Shown piece after piece: positions 54,200-63,199 of a stretch of DNA of 64,000 bases. The position numbers and the translations under genes are program-made. The DNA is from Azospirillum thiophilum (GTDB taxonomy: Bacteria > Pseudomonadota > Alphaproteobacteria > Azospirillales > Azospirillaceae), in NCBI RefSeq assembly GCF_001305595.1, contig NZ_CP012402.1:285501-349500 (forward strand). Reading direction: 5' to 3'. Within the stretch, counting starts at the first letter, position 1, and the number at the start of each line of letters is the position of its first letter. The notes beneath the pieces are model-generated. The model ran no database searches, was not told where the DNA came from, and saw only the letters and a program-made list of their open reading frames with translations.

Positions 54200-55363
54200 G
54201 TGAAGTCCGGCAACGCGCTGCTGTCCAGCTACGGCACCACAATCTTCGAGGTCATGTCCCGCCTGTCGGAGGAGCATGGCGCGATCAATCTTGGCCAGGG
54301 GTTCCCCGACGACCGCGGGCCGGCCGACGTGCTGCAGACCGCGGCCGATGCGCTGCTGACCGGCTGGAACCAGTACCCGTCGATGATGGGCACCCCCGAC
54401 CTGCGGCAGGCGCTGGCGGGCCATGCCCGCCGCTTCTACGGGCTCGAAATCGACTGGAAGACCGAGACCATGGTCACCTCCGGCGCGACCGAGGCACTGA
54501 CCGCCTGCCTGCTCGGTCTGATCAATCCGGGCGACGAGGTGGTGCTGTTCCAGCCCATGTATGACAGCTACCTGCCGATCGTCCGGCTGGCCGGCGGCGT
54601 GCCGCGCTTCGTCTCGCTGAAGGCGCCGGACTGGAGCTTCAGCCGCGCCGACCTGGAGGCCGCCTTCTCGCCCCGCACCAAGCTGGTGCTGATCAACGAT
54701 CCGCTGAACCCCGCCGCCAAGGTCTTCGGCCGCGAGGAGTTGGAGCTGATCGCCGAGTATGTGCAGCGCTTCGATGCGCTGGCCGTCTGCGACGAGGTGT
54801 ACGAACACCTCGTGTTCGACGGTCGCCGCCATATCCCGCTGATGACGCTGCCGGGCATGCGCGACCGCTGCCTGAAGATCGGTTCCGCCGGCAAGACCTT
54901 CTCACTGACCGGCTGGAAGGTCGGTTACGTCACCGCCCCGCCGCACCTGTTGCAGCCGGTGGCCAAGGCCCACCAGTTCCTCACCTTCACCACCCCGCCC
55001 AACCTCCAGGCCGCCGTCGCCTACGGGCTCGGCAAGGAGGAGGGGTATTTCACCGCCCTGGCCGACGGGCTGCAGGCCAAGCGCGACCGGCTGTCGGCCG
55101 GACTGCGCTCCGCCGGGTTCGACGTGCTGCCGGGGGCCGGCACCTATTTCGTCGTCGCCGACATCTCCCGCTTCGGCTTCGACGGTGACGATCAGGCCTT
55201 CTGCCGCTGGCTGGTGGCGGAGGCGAAGGTCGCGGCCATCCCTGTCAGCGCCTTTTTCGTGGAAAACGCGCCGACCACCGTCGTTCGCTTCTGCTTCTCC
55301 AAGAAGGACGAAGTGCTCGACGAGGCCATCGCCCGTCTGCACAAGCGTTTCGCCACCCGATAG
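54200..55363 (+). CDS. PLP-dependent class I aminotransferase (methionine/kynurenine type)
   Basis: This 387-residue fold-type I aminotransferase begins at GTG 54200 with AGGAGG ideally placed. Features are INLGQGFPDDRGP, GWNQYPSMMGTPDLRQAL, TSGATEAL, DEVYEHLVFDG, the PLP lysine K232 in SAGKTFSLTGWKVGY and the substrate-carboxylate Arg in VVRFCFSKKD. The GQGFPD and SAGKTFSLTGWK pattern is that of YbdL (methionine) and kynurenine aminotransferases. The precise substrate is open. It is a monocistronic-looking gene. Confidence 0.92.
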   Translation: MKSGNALLSSYGTTIFEVMSRLSEEHGAINLGQGFPDDRGPADVLQTAADALLTGWNQYPSMMGTPDLRQALAGHARRFYGLEIDWKTETMVTSGATEALTACLLGLINPGDEVVLFQPMYDSYLPIVRLAGGVPRFVSLKAPDWSFSRADLEAAFSPRTKLVLINDPLNPAAKVFGREELELIAEYVQRFDALAVCDEVYEHLVFDGRRHIPLMTLPGMRDRCLKIGSAGKTFSLTGWKVGYVTAPPHLLQPVAKAHQFLTFTTPPNLQAAVAYGLGKEEGYFTALADGLQAKRDRLSAGLRSAGFDVLPGAGTYFVVADISRFGFDGDDQAFCRWLVAEAKVAAIPVSAFFVENAPTTVVRFCFSKKDEVLDEAIARLHKRFATR

Positions 55364-55510
55364 GCGCGGACAACATGAAATGTTCTCGATGGTGATTATC
55401 GAGAATTTTGACAAGTTTTAACCGATTGATGCGATGATCGGTCTGCCTCCGTCGATCACTCGCCCACAGCAGTAGAGCGGCCGGGGCGATGGAACGGCGG
55501 AGCGCACGGC

Positions 55511-57157
55511 ATGCCACGTCTCCCGGCCTTTCGGTTCCCATCCTTCCGGAACGGCGTCCTGGCGGGCGCCGCCCTGGCGCTTGCCGGGGTGTGGGGTGGC
55601 TATGCCGTGCTGGCCTCCTCCATGCTGGACAACCAGACCCGCGAAGCCGTCGCCAATGCAGAGGCGACGGTCCGCGCCTATGAAAGCAGCACCAGCCGCA
55701 CCCTGCACGACGTCGACATGACGCTGCGCTTCTTTGCGGAGCGCTATGCGGAAGGCGGCCTGCCCAGGGCCCGCCGCATCATCGACGACGGGCTGTACGA
55801 TGCCGCCCTGATCCATCATTTCAGCATCTTCGCTCCCGATGGCGCCCAGATTTTCCGCAGCGAGGGCACCGGTCCGCCCGACAGGCTCGACGGGACCGAC
55901 GCCCTTGCCTATCACCGGGACGAGGGACGGGCGCTGATGAAGGTCGGGCCACCCCAGGGCGCGTCGTCGGCCACCGGCCATCCCCTGCTGCGGCTTTCCC
56001 GCCGGCTGGAGGATTCGGAGGGCGAATTCGCCGGGATCGCGGTCGCCAACCTCGATCCGGACCGGTTGTCCGGCTTCTACCGGCAGGCCGATGTCGGCCG
56101 CCACGGCGTGGTGACGCTGGTCGGGCTCGACCGCATCATCCGCGCCCGCGGTGCCAAGGACGGGCGCGACGCCGTCGGGCTGGCCGTCCCGGATTCGGCG
56201 CTGTGGGCGGCGGCCCGGCGGTCGCTGACCGGGGTCTATTGGCAGGACAGCGCCGTCGACGGCATCCGCCGCGTCATTGCCTATCGCCCGGTCGAAGGCT
56301 ACCCGCTGATCCTGACGGCCGGCATCGCCGCGGTGGACATCGCCGAGGCGGTCGCCGGCTTCCGCCGCCAGATGCGGATCATCGCCGGGCTGCTCAGCGT
56401 GTCGGTGCTGCTGGTCGCCGGCTTTCTGCTGGTCCAGCACCGCAATTCCGAACGGCTGGCCGTCGCGCTGGCGGTCAACCGCGATTTCCTGGCCCGCGTC
56501 AGCCACGAGCTGCGCACCCCGCTGAACGCCATCCTCGGCTTTTCCGAGATCATCGGGGACCAGATGTTCGGCCCCGACGCCGGTCCGCGCTATGCCGATT
56601 ATGCCCGCGACATCCACGCCTCGGGCCGGCATCTGCTGACGCTGATCGACGACATCCTCGACCTGTCGCGCCTCCAGGCCGGCAAATTCGCCCTGCACAT
56701 GGAGGATGTCGATCCCGTCGCCGCCGCCGAATGGGCGGTCCGCATCGTCACCCCCCAGGCGGAGCAGAAGAACATCCGGCTGGAGATCAACCGCCCGCCG
56801 ACTCCGGCCGTCCTGCGCGCCGACGAACGGGCGCTCAAGCAGATGCTGCTGAACTTGCTCGGCAACGCGCTCAAATTCACCCAGGAGAACGGGCGGGTCA
56901 GCATCTCGATCGGGCGGGGCGTCCATGGCCGCTGCATCCTGCGGGTGACCGACAACGGCATCGGCATGACGGCGGAGGAATTGCGGCAGGCATCCGTTCC
57001 CTTCGGCCAGGCGTCGGCCCTCACCACCCATCCGGGGCGCGGCACCGGGCTGGGCCTGCCGATCGTCAAGTCGCTGATCGAGGCCCATGGCGGACATCTG
57101 CGCATCGACAGCCGTCCCGGACAGGGCAGCCAGGTGACGCTGGAATTCACCGGCTGA
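55511..57157 (+). CDS. Membrane sensor histidine kinase, orphan
   Basis: This 548-residue protein has TM1 at about 15-37, a periplasmic Cache-like sensor (about 40-285) and TM2 at about 290-312. The HisKA phosphoacceptor is H332 in VSHELRTPLNAILGFSEI, followed by the HATPase_c domain: N box LLNLLGNALKFT, DNGIGM, and GTGLGLPIVKSLIEAHGG. No response regulator gene is adjacent and there is no receiver domain, so the partner lies elsewhere. The HisKA style resembles PleC/DivJ-type kinases of alphaproteobacteria. Confidence 0.92.
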   Translation: MPRLPAFRFPSFRNGVLAGAALALAGVWGGYAVLASSMLDNQTREAVANAEATVRAYESSTSRTLHDVDMTLRFFAERYAEGGLPRARRIIDDGLYDAALIHHFSIFAPDGAQIFRSEGTGPPDRLDGTDALAYHRDEGRALMKVGPPQGASSATGHPLLRLSRRLEDSEGEFAGIAVANLDPDRLSGFYRQADVGRHGVVTLVGLDRIIRARGAKDGRDAVGLAVPDSALWAAARRSLTGVYWQDSAVDGIRRVIAYRPVEGYPLILTAGIAAVDIAEAVAGFRRQMRIIAGLLSVSVLLVAGFLLVQHRNSERLAVALAVNRDFLARVSHELRTPLNAILGFSEIIGDQMFGPDAGPRYADYARDIHASGRHLLTLIDDILDLSRLQAGKFALHMEDVDPVAAAEWAVRIVTPQAEQKNIRLEINRPPTPAVLRADERALKQMLLNLLGNALKFTQENGRVSISIGRGVHGRCILRVTDNGIGMTAEELRQASVPFGQASALTTHPGRGTGLGLPIVKSLIEAHGGHLRIDSRPGQGSQVTLEFTG

Positions 57158-57339
57158 CGCTTCTCCGTACCCGCCGGCGACCCGGTGCGGACGATCTGCC
57201 GGCGGGCGCCGCAAAGCCATGGCGAAACCCCGGCCGCTTGGGCATACTCCGCGCCGGTTTTGTCCAGGTCCGAGCCGACGCCAGGGCTGTCCCCGGTCAT
57301 GCGGTTTCGGATCCACCGGGGAATTGGGGCCTGTCTCGA

Positions 57340-60300
57340 ATGTTGCGTGCGCTGGCGCGTGTCTGTGCCGTTCTCGTCGCGTGCTCCGGCACGTTCGTCG
57401 TCACCCGGACGCTGGCCGCCGATCCGCCGGCCGAACCAGTCCCCTTCGGCGTCGCGAGCGTCGAGGTGGTGGCGGAGCGTGATACCCCCCAGGCATGTTT
57501 CACCTTCACCGACCGGCTGGAGCGCTCGCGCGCAGTGAACTACCGCGACTATGTCACGGTGGAGCCGGCGGTGGACGGTGCCGCCATCGCCCGCGACCGC
57601 ACGCTGTGCGTGGAGGGGCTGCGCCATGGCGAGACTTTCCGGGTCACGCTGAAGGACGGTCTGCCCGGCGCCGAAGGCAAACGGCTGCCGGCCGCCGACA
57701 CCCGCGAGGTGCAGGTGCCCAACCGCAAGCCGTCGCTGGCCTTCCGCGGCGCCGGCTATATCCTGCCGCGCGTCGGGGCGGAGGGGCTGCCGCTGCGCTC
57801 GATCAACCTCGACCGTGCGAAGCTGCAGGTGCTGCGCATCGTCGACCGGGCGCTGGTCGAGAAGATCTATTTCGGCCGCATCACCCAGCAGATGACCGAC
57901 TACGACATCGGCGAGATCCTGGACAAGGCGGGGCAGGAGGTGTGGCGCGGCGAGATGGGCATCGGCAACCAGCCCAACCGCACCGTCACCACGGCCTTCC
58001 CCATCGACGCCGTGCTGGGCCGGTTGGATCCCGGCGTCTATGTCGCCGTCGCCGGCGCGGACGAGATCAAGCCGGGCGGCTGGGACCGCAAGGCGACCCA
58101 GTGGTTCGTCGTCTCCGACCTCGGGCTGAACACCATCCTCGGCGAGGATTCGCTGGTGGTCTTCGCCCGCTCGGTCCAGACCGCGGCGCCCGCCGCCGGC
58201 GTCGACCTGCGTCTGGTCGCCCGCAACGGCGCCGAGCTGGGGCGCCTGCAGACCGGGGCGGACGGGCTCGGCCGCTTCGACCTCGCGGCATTGCGCGCCG
58301 CCGGGACCGAACCGGCGCAGGCGCTGTTCGCCGCGCGCGGCGATGGCGACTTCGCCGTACTCGACCTGACTGCCGGCGGAGCCCCGTCGGCCGAGTCGCC
58401 GGACAAGCCGGCCCCCATCCGTCCGGTCAGCGGCGGTCCCGACGCCTATCTCTACACCGAGCGCGGCATCTACCGGCCGGGCGAGACGGTCCAGCTGACC
58501 GCCCTGCTGCGCGACGCCGACCTCAACCCGCCGCCGGCCGGCAAGGCGCTGACCCTGCGCATCCTGCGCCCCGACGGCTTCGAGGTGGAACGGCGGACGG
58601 TCGCCGACAGCGGGGCCGGCGGCTACGCCACCCGCATCGACCTGCCGATGAACGCCTATCCCGGCAACTGGCTCGTCACCGCCCATGCCGAACCGGACGG
58701 TCCCGCCATTGGCAAGGTCGAGTTCCTGCTGGAGGATTTCGTGCCGCCGCGGCTGGATCTGGCGCTCGCCTCCGCGACGACGGAGCTGGCGGCGGACGGC
58801 GAGGCGGACATCGGCCTCGACAGCCATTATCTTTACGGTGCGCCGGCCGCCGGCCTGCCGGGCGAGCTGACGGTGACGCTGCGCACCGCCGCCAACCCCT
58901 ATCCCACGTTGCCGGGCTATCATTTCGGACTGGTGCAGGAGGAGGTGAAGCCGGCCCGCGCCGACCTGCCGGGCTTCATCACCGACCAGAACGGATCGGC
59001 CCGGCTGAAGGTCAAGCTGCCGCGCCCGCCCGACAGCACCCGTCCGCTGGAGGCGGTGGTGCGCGCTACCCTGTTCGACATCGGCGGCCGCCCGGTCGGC
59101 CGCGATTTCGTCCTGCCGGTGCGCCACCAGCCCTTTGCGATCGGCATCAAGCCGCGCTTCGAGGGCGACGGCGTGCCGGAGGGGGCGACCGCCGGCTTCG
59201 ACGTCGTCGCCGTCGGACCGGACGGCAAGCCGGCCGACCGCGCCGACCTCTCCTACGAGCTGTTCGAGGAGGAGTACGACTATGCCTGGTACGAGGCGAA
59301 CGGCCGCTGGGACTACAAGGTCACGGTGAAGGACCGCCGCGTCACCGGCGGCACCCTGTCGGTCCAGGCCGCCGGCCCGGCCGCGGTCGAGGCACCGGTC
59401 GCCGCCGGCCGCTACCGGCTGGAGGTCTTCGATCCCAAGACCGGCGTCGCCAGCAGCCTGCGCTTCGCCGCCGGCTGGTGGATGACCCCGACCGCCGGCG
59501 AACGGCCGGACGCGGTCGACGTGTCGGTGATGATGCCGGCCTACCGTGCCGGGGAAAGCGCCTGGATCTTCGTCAAGCCGCCCTACGACAGCCAGGTGCT
59601 GGTCGCGGTCGCCGACCGCGGCGTCACCTTTGCCGTCACCCGCGCCATCGGCCCGCAGGGCGCCTTCCTGGAAATCCCGGTCGGCCAGGGCTGGACCAGC
59701 GGCGCCCATGTCCTGGCGACCGCCTTCGCCACCTCCGACCCGCAGTCGAAGACGCCGCCGCGCCGCGCCGTCGGCCTGTCCTGGCTGGCGATGGACAAGG
59801 CGCCGCGCACGCTGGACGTCCGCCTGTCCACCCCGGCGGAGGTCGAGCCGCGCCGCGCCATGACCGCCGACGTGACGGTGGAGGGCGTGGCCGAGGGCAA
59901 GCCCGCCTTCGTCACGCTGGCCGCCGTCGACGAATCGGTGATGCAGCTGACCGACCAGCCCTCGCCCGATCCGGCGCGCCATTATCTGGGCAAGCGACCG
60001 CTGACCGTCGAGATGCGCGATTCCTACGGCCGCCTGATCGATCCGGCCAGCCTGGACGCCGCCCGCCCGCCGGCCCAGCCGGCACCGCGGCTGCGACAGG
60101 TCTCCGGCCCGGTCCCTCCCAAGTCGGAACGGGTGGTGTCGCTCTATTCCGGCATCCTGACGGTGGGCGCCGACGGCAAGGTCGCGGTGCCCTTCGAGCT
60201 GCCCGACTTCCAGGGCCGCCTGCGCCTGATGGCGGTGGCCTGGAGCGAGGAACGGACCGGACGCGCCGAGAGCCAGCTGCTGGTCCGCGACCCGGTGGTC

Positions 60301-62118
60301 GCCGACGCGGTGCTGCCGCGCTTCCTTGCGCCCGGCGACTCGGCGCAGGTGCTGTTGTCGCTCGACAACCTCAACGGCCCGTCGGGCGACTACCGCATGA
60401 CGCTCGGCGCGGAAGGGGCGGTGTCGATCCTGCAAGGCGGGGAGGATGCCGGGATCGACGTGCCGAAGCTGGCGCGCGGCAAGCGGGCCGCCGCCGGCCG
60501 GGTACTGACCGCCACCGCCATCGGCGCCGGGCATGTCACGCTGGACGTCACCGGACCGGATGGCCTGCGCGTCACCCGGCGCTGGGACGTCACCGTCCGT
60601 CCGTCCTCGCCGGCGGTATCGCGCCACAGCGTCGCCGCCCTGCCCACCGACAAGGGGCTGGCGATTCCCGCCGACATCGCCGCCGGCCTGCGTCCGGAGA
60701 CCGTTGCCATCGGCGCCACAGTCTCGACCCTGCCCGACCTCGACGTGCCGGGACTGCTGTTCGCGCTCGACCGCGCCACACTGGGCGGGGCGGAGCAGAC
60801 GGCCAGCCGCATCCTGCCGCTGCTGTCGATGAGCGACCTCGCCGCCGGCCTCGGCATCGCGCCGGAGGACCGCATCAAGGCGCGGGTCCAGCGCGGCATC
60901 GACCGGCTGCTGACCTTCCAGCGGTCCGACGGTGCCTTCGCGGCGTGGTCGCCGAAGGGCGACCTCGATCCCTGGCTGACCGCCTACGCCATCGATGTGC
61001 TGGGCCGGGCGAAGGCCGCGGGCTACCGCATTCCGGACCAGCCCTACCGCAAGGGGCTGGACTGGCTGAAGCAGGCCATCGACAATGCCTGGGTGGAGAC
61101 CGCCGACCTGCCGGGCCGCGCCTATGCCCTCCATGTGCTGGCGCGGGCGAAGATGATCGACGCCGGTGCGGTCCGCTATTTCCGCGAGAATTACTGGGAC
61201 CGCCTGCCGACCGACTTCAGCCGGGCGCAGATCGCCGCCGCCATGGCCGTGCTCGGCGACCAGCCGGGGGCGGCCGAGGCGTTCGCCAAGCTGACTGGTG
61301 CCCGCATGGTGACCGCCGGCCTGCGCGACCAGGGCTCCTCCCTGCGCGACGAGGCCGGCGTGGTCGCGCTGATGGCCGAGAGCGGGGCGGTGGACCGCGA
61401 CCGCATCTTCCAGGCGGGCGAGCGCGTGGCGAAGACCTTCGCCGCCGTCCGCACCACCAACCCGCAGGAACAGGCGTGGCTGCTGCTGGCCGCCAAGGCG
61501 CTGGCCGACCGGGCCGCGCCGATGAAGCTCGCCATCGCCGACCAGACGGTGGAGAACGCCAAGCCGCAATTCCTGCGCATCGACCCTGCCGCCCCGCCGG
61601 CAATCCGCAACCTTGGCGGTGAGGTTCGCCAGACCCTGTCGGTGGCCGGGGTTCCCGACCAGCCGATTGGGCCGGAAGAGCAGGGGATGACCATCCGCCG
61701 CCGCCTGTTCGACATGGCCGGCCGGCCGGTCGACCCTGCCGGGGTGCGTCACAACGACCTGCTGGTGGTGATCCTGGAGGGCGAGGTCGGCGACCCGCTC
61801 GACCATTCGGTGCTGGTCAGCGATCCGCTGCCGGCCGGCTTCGAGATCGAGAATGTCCGGCTCGCCAACAGCGGCCAGCTCGGCAAGCTGTCCTGGCTGG
61901 GCGAATTGTCGGCGGTGCGCAACGTCGAGTTCCGCGACGACCGTTTCGTCGCCGCCGTCGATCTGCCGAAGTCGGCGCCCCGCTTCCGTCTGGTCTATCT
62001 TGTCCGCGCGGTCACTCCAGGCGACTTCGCGGACCCGGGTGCCCAGGTGCAGGATCTGCAACGCCCGCACCTGTCCGCCCGAACCGGGGTGTCGCGGCTG
62101 CGCGTGTTGCCGGAGTGA
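57340..62118 (+). CDS. Bacterial alpha-2-macroglobulin without thioester cysteine
   Basis: This 1592-residue envelope protein starts at ATG 57340 with a short signal peptide and lipobox LVAC (Cys15), so it is probably a periplasmic lipoprotein. It follows the bacterial alpha-2-macroglobulin plan: MG domains with YLYTERGIYRPGETVQLTAL (about 369-388), the bait-region neighbourhood, the alpha-macroglobulin core ending near PFELPDFQGRLRLMAVAW, and a helical thioester domain (about 1130-1430). The thioester CxEQ motif is replaced by GGAEQ (Ala1151), so no covalent trap can form, as in E. coli YfaS. The pbpC partner of thioester-type homologues is not adjacent. Very long opposite-strand frames over this gene are GC-bias artefacts. 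Confidence 0.92.
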   Translation: MLRALARVCAVLVACSGTFVVTRTLAADPPAEPVPFGVASVEVVAERDTPQACFTFTDRLERSRAVNYRDYVTVEPAVDGAAIARDRTLCVEGLRHGETFRVTLKDGLPGAEGKRLPAADTREVQVPNRKPSLAFRGAGYILPRVGAEGLPLRSINLDRAKLQVLRIVDRALVEKIYFGRITQQMTDYDIGEILDKAGQEVWRGEMGIGNQPNRTVTTAFPIDAVLGRLDPGVYVAVAGADEIKPGGWDRKATQWFVVSDLGLNTILGEDSLVVFARSVQTAAPAAGVDLRLVARNGAELGRLQTGADGLGRFDLAALRAAGTEPAQALFAARGDGDFAVLDLTAGGAPSAESPDKPAPIRPVSGGPDAYLYTERGIYRPGETVQLTALLRDADLNPPPAGKALTLRILRPDGFEVERRTVADSGAGGYATRIDLPMNAYPGNWLVTAHAEPDGPAIGKVEFLLEDFVPPRLDLALASATTELAADGEADIGLDSHYLYGAPAAGLPGELTVTLRTAANPYPTLPGYHFGLVQEEVKPARADLPGFITDQNGSARLKVKLPRPPDSTRPLEAVVRATLFDIGGRPVGRDFVLPVRHQPFAIGIKPRFEGDGVPEGATAGFDVVAVGPDGKPADRADLSYELFEEEYDYAWYEANGRWDYKVTVKDRRVTGGTLSVQAAGPAAVEAPVAAGRYRLEVFDPKTGVASSLRFAAGWWMTPTAGERPDAVDVSVMMPAYRAGESAWIFVKPPYDSQVLVAVADRGVTFAVTRAIGPQGAFLEIPVGQGWTSGAHVLATAFATSDPQSKTPPRRAVGLSWLAMDKAPRTLDVRLSTPAEVEPRRAMTADVTVEGVAEGKPAFVTLAAVDESVMQLTDQPSPDPARHYLGKRPLTVEMRDSYGRLIDPASLDAARPPAQPAPRLRQVSGPVPPKSERVVSLYSGILTVGADGKVAVPFELPDFQGRLRLMAVAWSEERTGRAESQLLVRDPVVADAVLPRFLAPGDSAQVLLSLDNLNGPSGDYRMTLGAEGAVSILQGGEDAGIDVPKLARGKRAAAGRVLTATAIGAGHVTLDVTGPDGLRVTRRWDVTVRPSSPAVSRHSVAALPTDKGLAIPADIAAGLRPETVAIGATVSTLPDLDVPGLLFALDRATLGGAEQTASRILPLLSMSDLAAGLGIAPEDRIKARVQRGIDRLLTFQRSDGAFAAWSPKGDLDPWLTAYAIDVLGRAKAAGYRIPDQPYRKGLDWLKQAIDNAWVETADLPGRAYALHVLARAKMIDAGAVRYFRENYWDRLPTDFSRAQIAAAMAVLGDQPGAAEAFAKLTGARMVTAGLRDQGSSLRDEAGVVALMAESGAVDRDRIFQAGERVAKTFAAVRTTNPQEQAWLLLAAKALADRAAPMKLAIADQTVENAKPQFLRIDPAAPPAIRNLGGEVRQTLSVAGVPDQPIGPEEQGMTIRRRLFDMAGRPVDPAGVRHNDLLVVILEGEVGDPLDHSVLVSDPLPAGFEIENVRLANSGQLGKLSWLGELSAVRNVEFRDDRFVAAVDLPKSAPRFRLVYLVRAVTPGDFADPGAQVQDLQRPHLSARTGVSRLRVLPE

Positions 62119-62171
62119 GGTGAATGGGCGGGGCGGACAGCCGGCCCGCCTATAGCCTCCCTACAGCCTGC

Positions 62172-62360
62172 CTACAGATAGCTCTGCTCCCTCCGGTGCT
62201 CCTCGCGCCGGCGGGCGAGCAGGGTCAGCGCGGCCACCACGACCGCGAAGCACAAGGTCAGCAGAACGTAGAAGGCCAGTGCCAGGCCGACCGTCATGGT
62301 GCCGACCAGCACCATGGCCAGTATCCAGACGCCCAGCGATACGATGGCGCGCGCCGACAT
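62172..62360 (-). CDS. Small two-helix membrane protein
   Basis: This 62-residue protein is mostly a hydrophobic hairpin: one helix at about 5-25, another at about 26-48, then a basic tail ARRREEHRREQSYL. ATG 62360 is preceded by AGGAGACAACCC, a good ribosome site. I see no family. It is convergent with the macroglobulin gene. Confidence 0.7.
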   Translation of the reverse strand: MSARAIVSLGVWILAMVLVGTMTVGLALAFYVLLTLCFAVVVAALTLLARRREEHRREQSYL

Positions 62361-62707
62361 GGGTTGTCTCCTATACCCTGTCCTGATCCGTCCGAATTCC
62401 GGAAGTCCGGAAAACCACCCGGAAATTCCGCCGCGGCCTTGTCCGGCCGTCTGTCCGTCGCCGTGCCCGCTCCCCATCTTCAAAGTCCGGGTGATTGCCG
62501 GGCGCACGCGTCTACCGCAAAGCCTGCCATAGCCTCCGGGTGGGCCGGGGCGTGGCATCCTGTCACTGCGCGGGCGCGCCGCACCCGTCCGGATCCCGGC
62601 GGAAGGGCGGATAAAATGATTTGCTTGGTCAACGAGTCTGTTGACAGCGCGCGGCATCGACCTTACCTTTACGTAAACGTCAGGGATCTGGAACGGAAGG
62701 ACGCGGC
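62361..62707. promoter_or_regulatory. 347-bp divergent region with MerR-type promoter
   Basis: This gap lies between the small membrane protein and the MerR gene. Near its end TTGACA (62641-62646), a 17-bp spacer and TACCTT (62664-62669) form a promoter candidate. It overlaps the dyad TTTACGTAAA (62668-62677), continuing to ACGTCA. The site is suited to the MerR-family protein encoded just downstream. GGAAGGACGCGGC precedes the GTG start. The rest holds short TCCGGA inverted repeats only. Confidence 0.6.
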
Positions 62708-63199
62708 GTGGAGCGGAGTTCGATCGGCATCGGCGCGATGGAGCGGACGGAGGAGGGGGGTGCGGCGGCCGGCTGCGCGCCCATGTCCATGTCCCGGCTC
62801 GCCATCGGCGAACTGGCCGGGGAATTCGGTCTGACCCACCGCACCATCCGCCATTACGAGGATGAGGGGCTGCTGGCGCCGGAGCGGGTCGGCAACGCCC
62901 GCGTCTACGGCCACCGCGACCGTGCCCGGCTGGCGCTGATCTGCCGGGGCAAACGGCTGGGTTTCAGCCTCGCCGAGATCAAGGATTTCCTGAACCTCTA
63001 CGACACCGACGACGCCCAGGTCGAACAGATGCGCTACATGCGCAGCCTTGCGCGCCGCCGGATTTCCGCCCTCGAACAGCAGCTTGCCGACGTTCAGCAG
63101 ACGCTGGCGGAGCTGTGCGTCATCGACACCCAGATCTCCGAGCATCTTCGCCGCAACGGCATCACGGAGACGCAGGACATGGAGGAGAAGCACTCATGA
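62708..63199 (+). CDS. MerR-family regulator (LiuR-like)
   Basis: This 163-residue protein has an N-terminal MerR helix-turn-helix (IGELAGEFGLTHRTIRHYED, about 33-52), then EGLLAPERVG and GFSLAEIKDFLNLYD. A C-terminal coiled coil (about 105-150) follows. Wording and length match LiuR-type regulators of branched-chain amino-acid and fatty-acid breakdown. There is no Cys-rich metal-binding loop, which argues against a metal sensor. The GTG start at 62708 has a good GGAAGGA site. Its stop overlaps the thiolase start (ATGA). Confidence 0.88.
   Translation: MERSSIGIGAMERTEEGGAAAGCAPMSMSRLAIGELAGEFGLTHRTIRHYEDEGLLAPERVGNARVYGHRDRARLALICRGKRLGFSLAEIKDFLNLYDTDDAQVEQMRYMRSLARRRISALEQQLADVQQTLAELCVIDTQISEHLRRNGITETQDMEEKHS

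Noticed and set aside
57495..61622. A long plus-strand open frame in another phase within the alpha-2-macroglobulin gene
   Set aside because: The translation is Arg/Pro/Gly-rich, typical of a shifted high-GC frame, and lacks any recognisable motif.
56599..62070. A very long minus-strand open frame antisense to the alpha-2-macroglobulin gene
   Set aside because: Long antisense frames are expected opposite GC-rich codons. The translation has no domain, and the plus-strand protein is clearly real.
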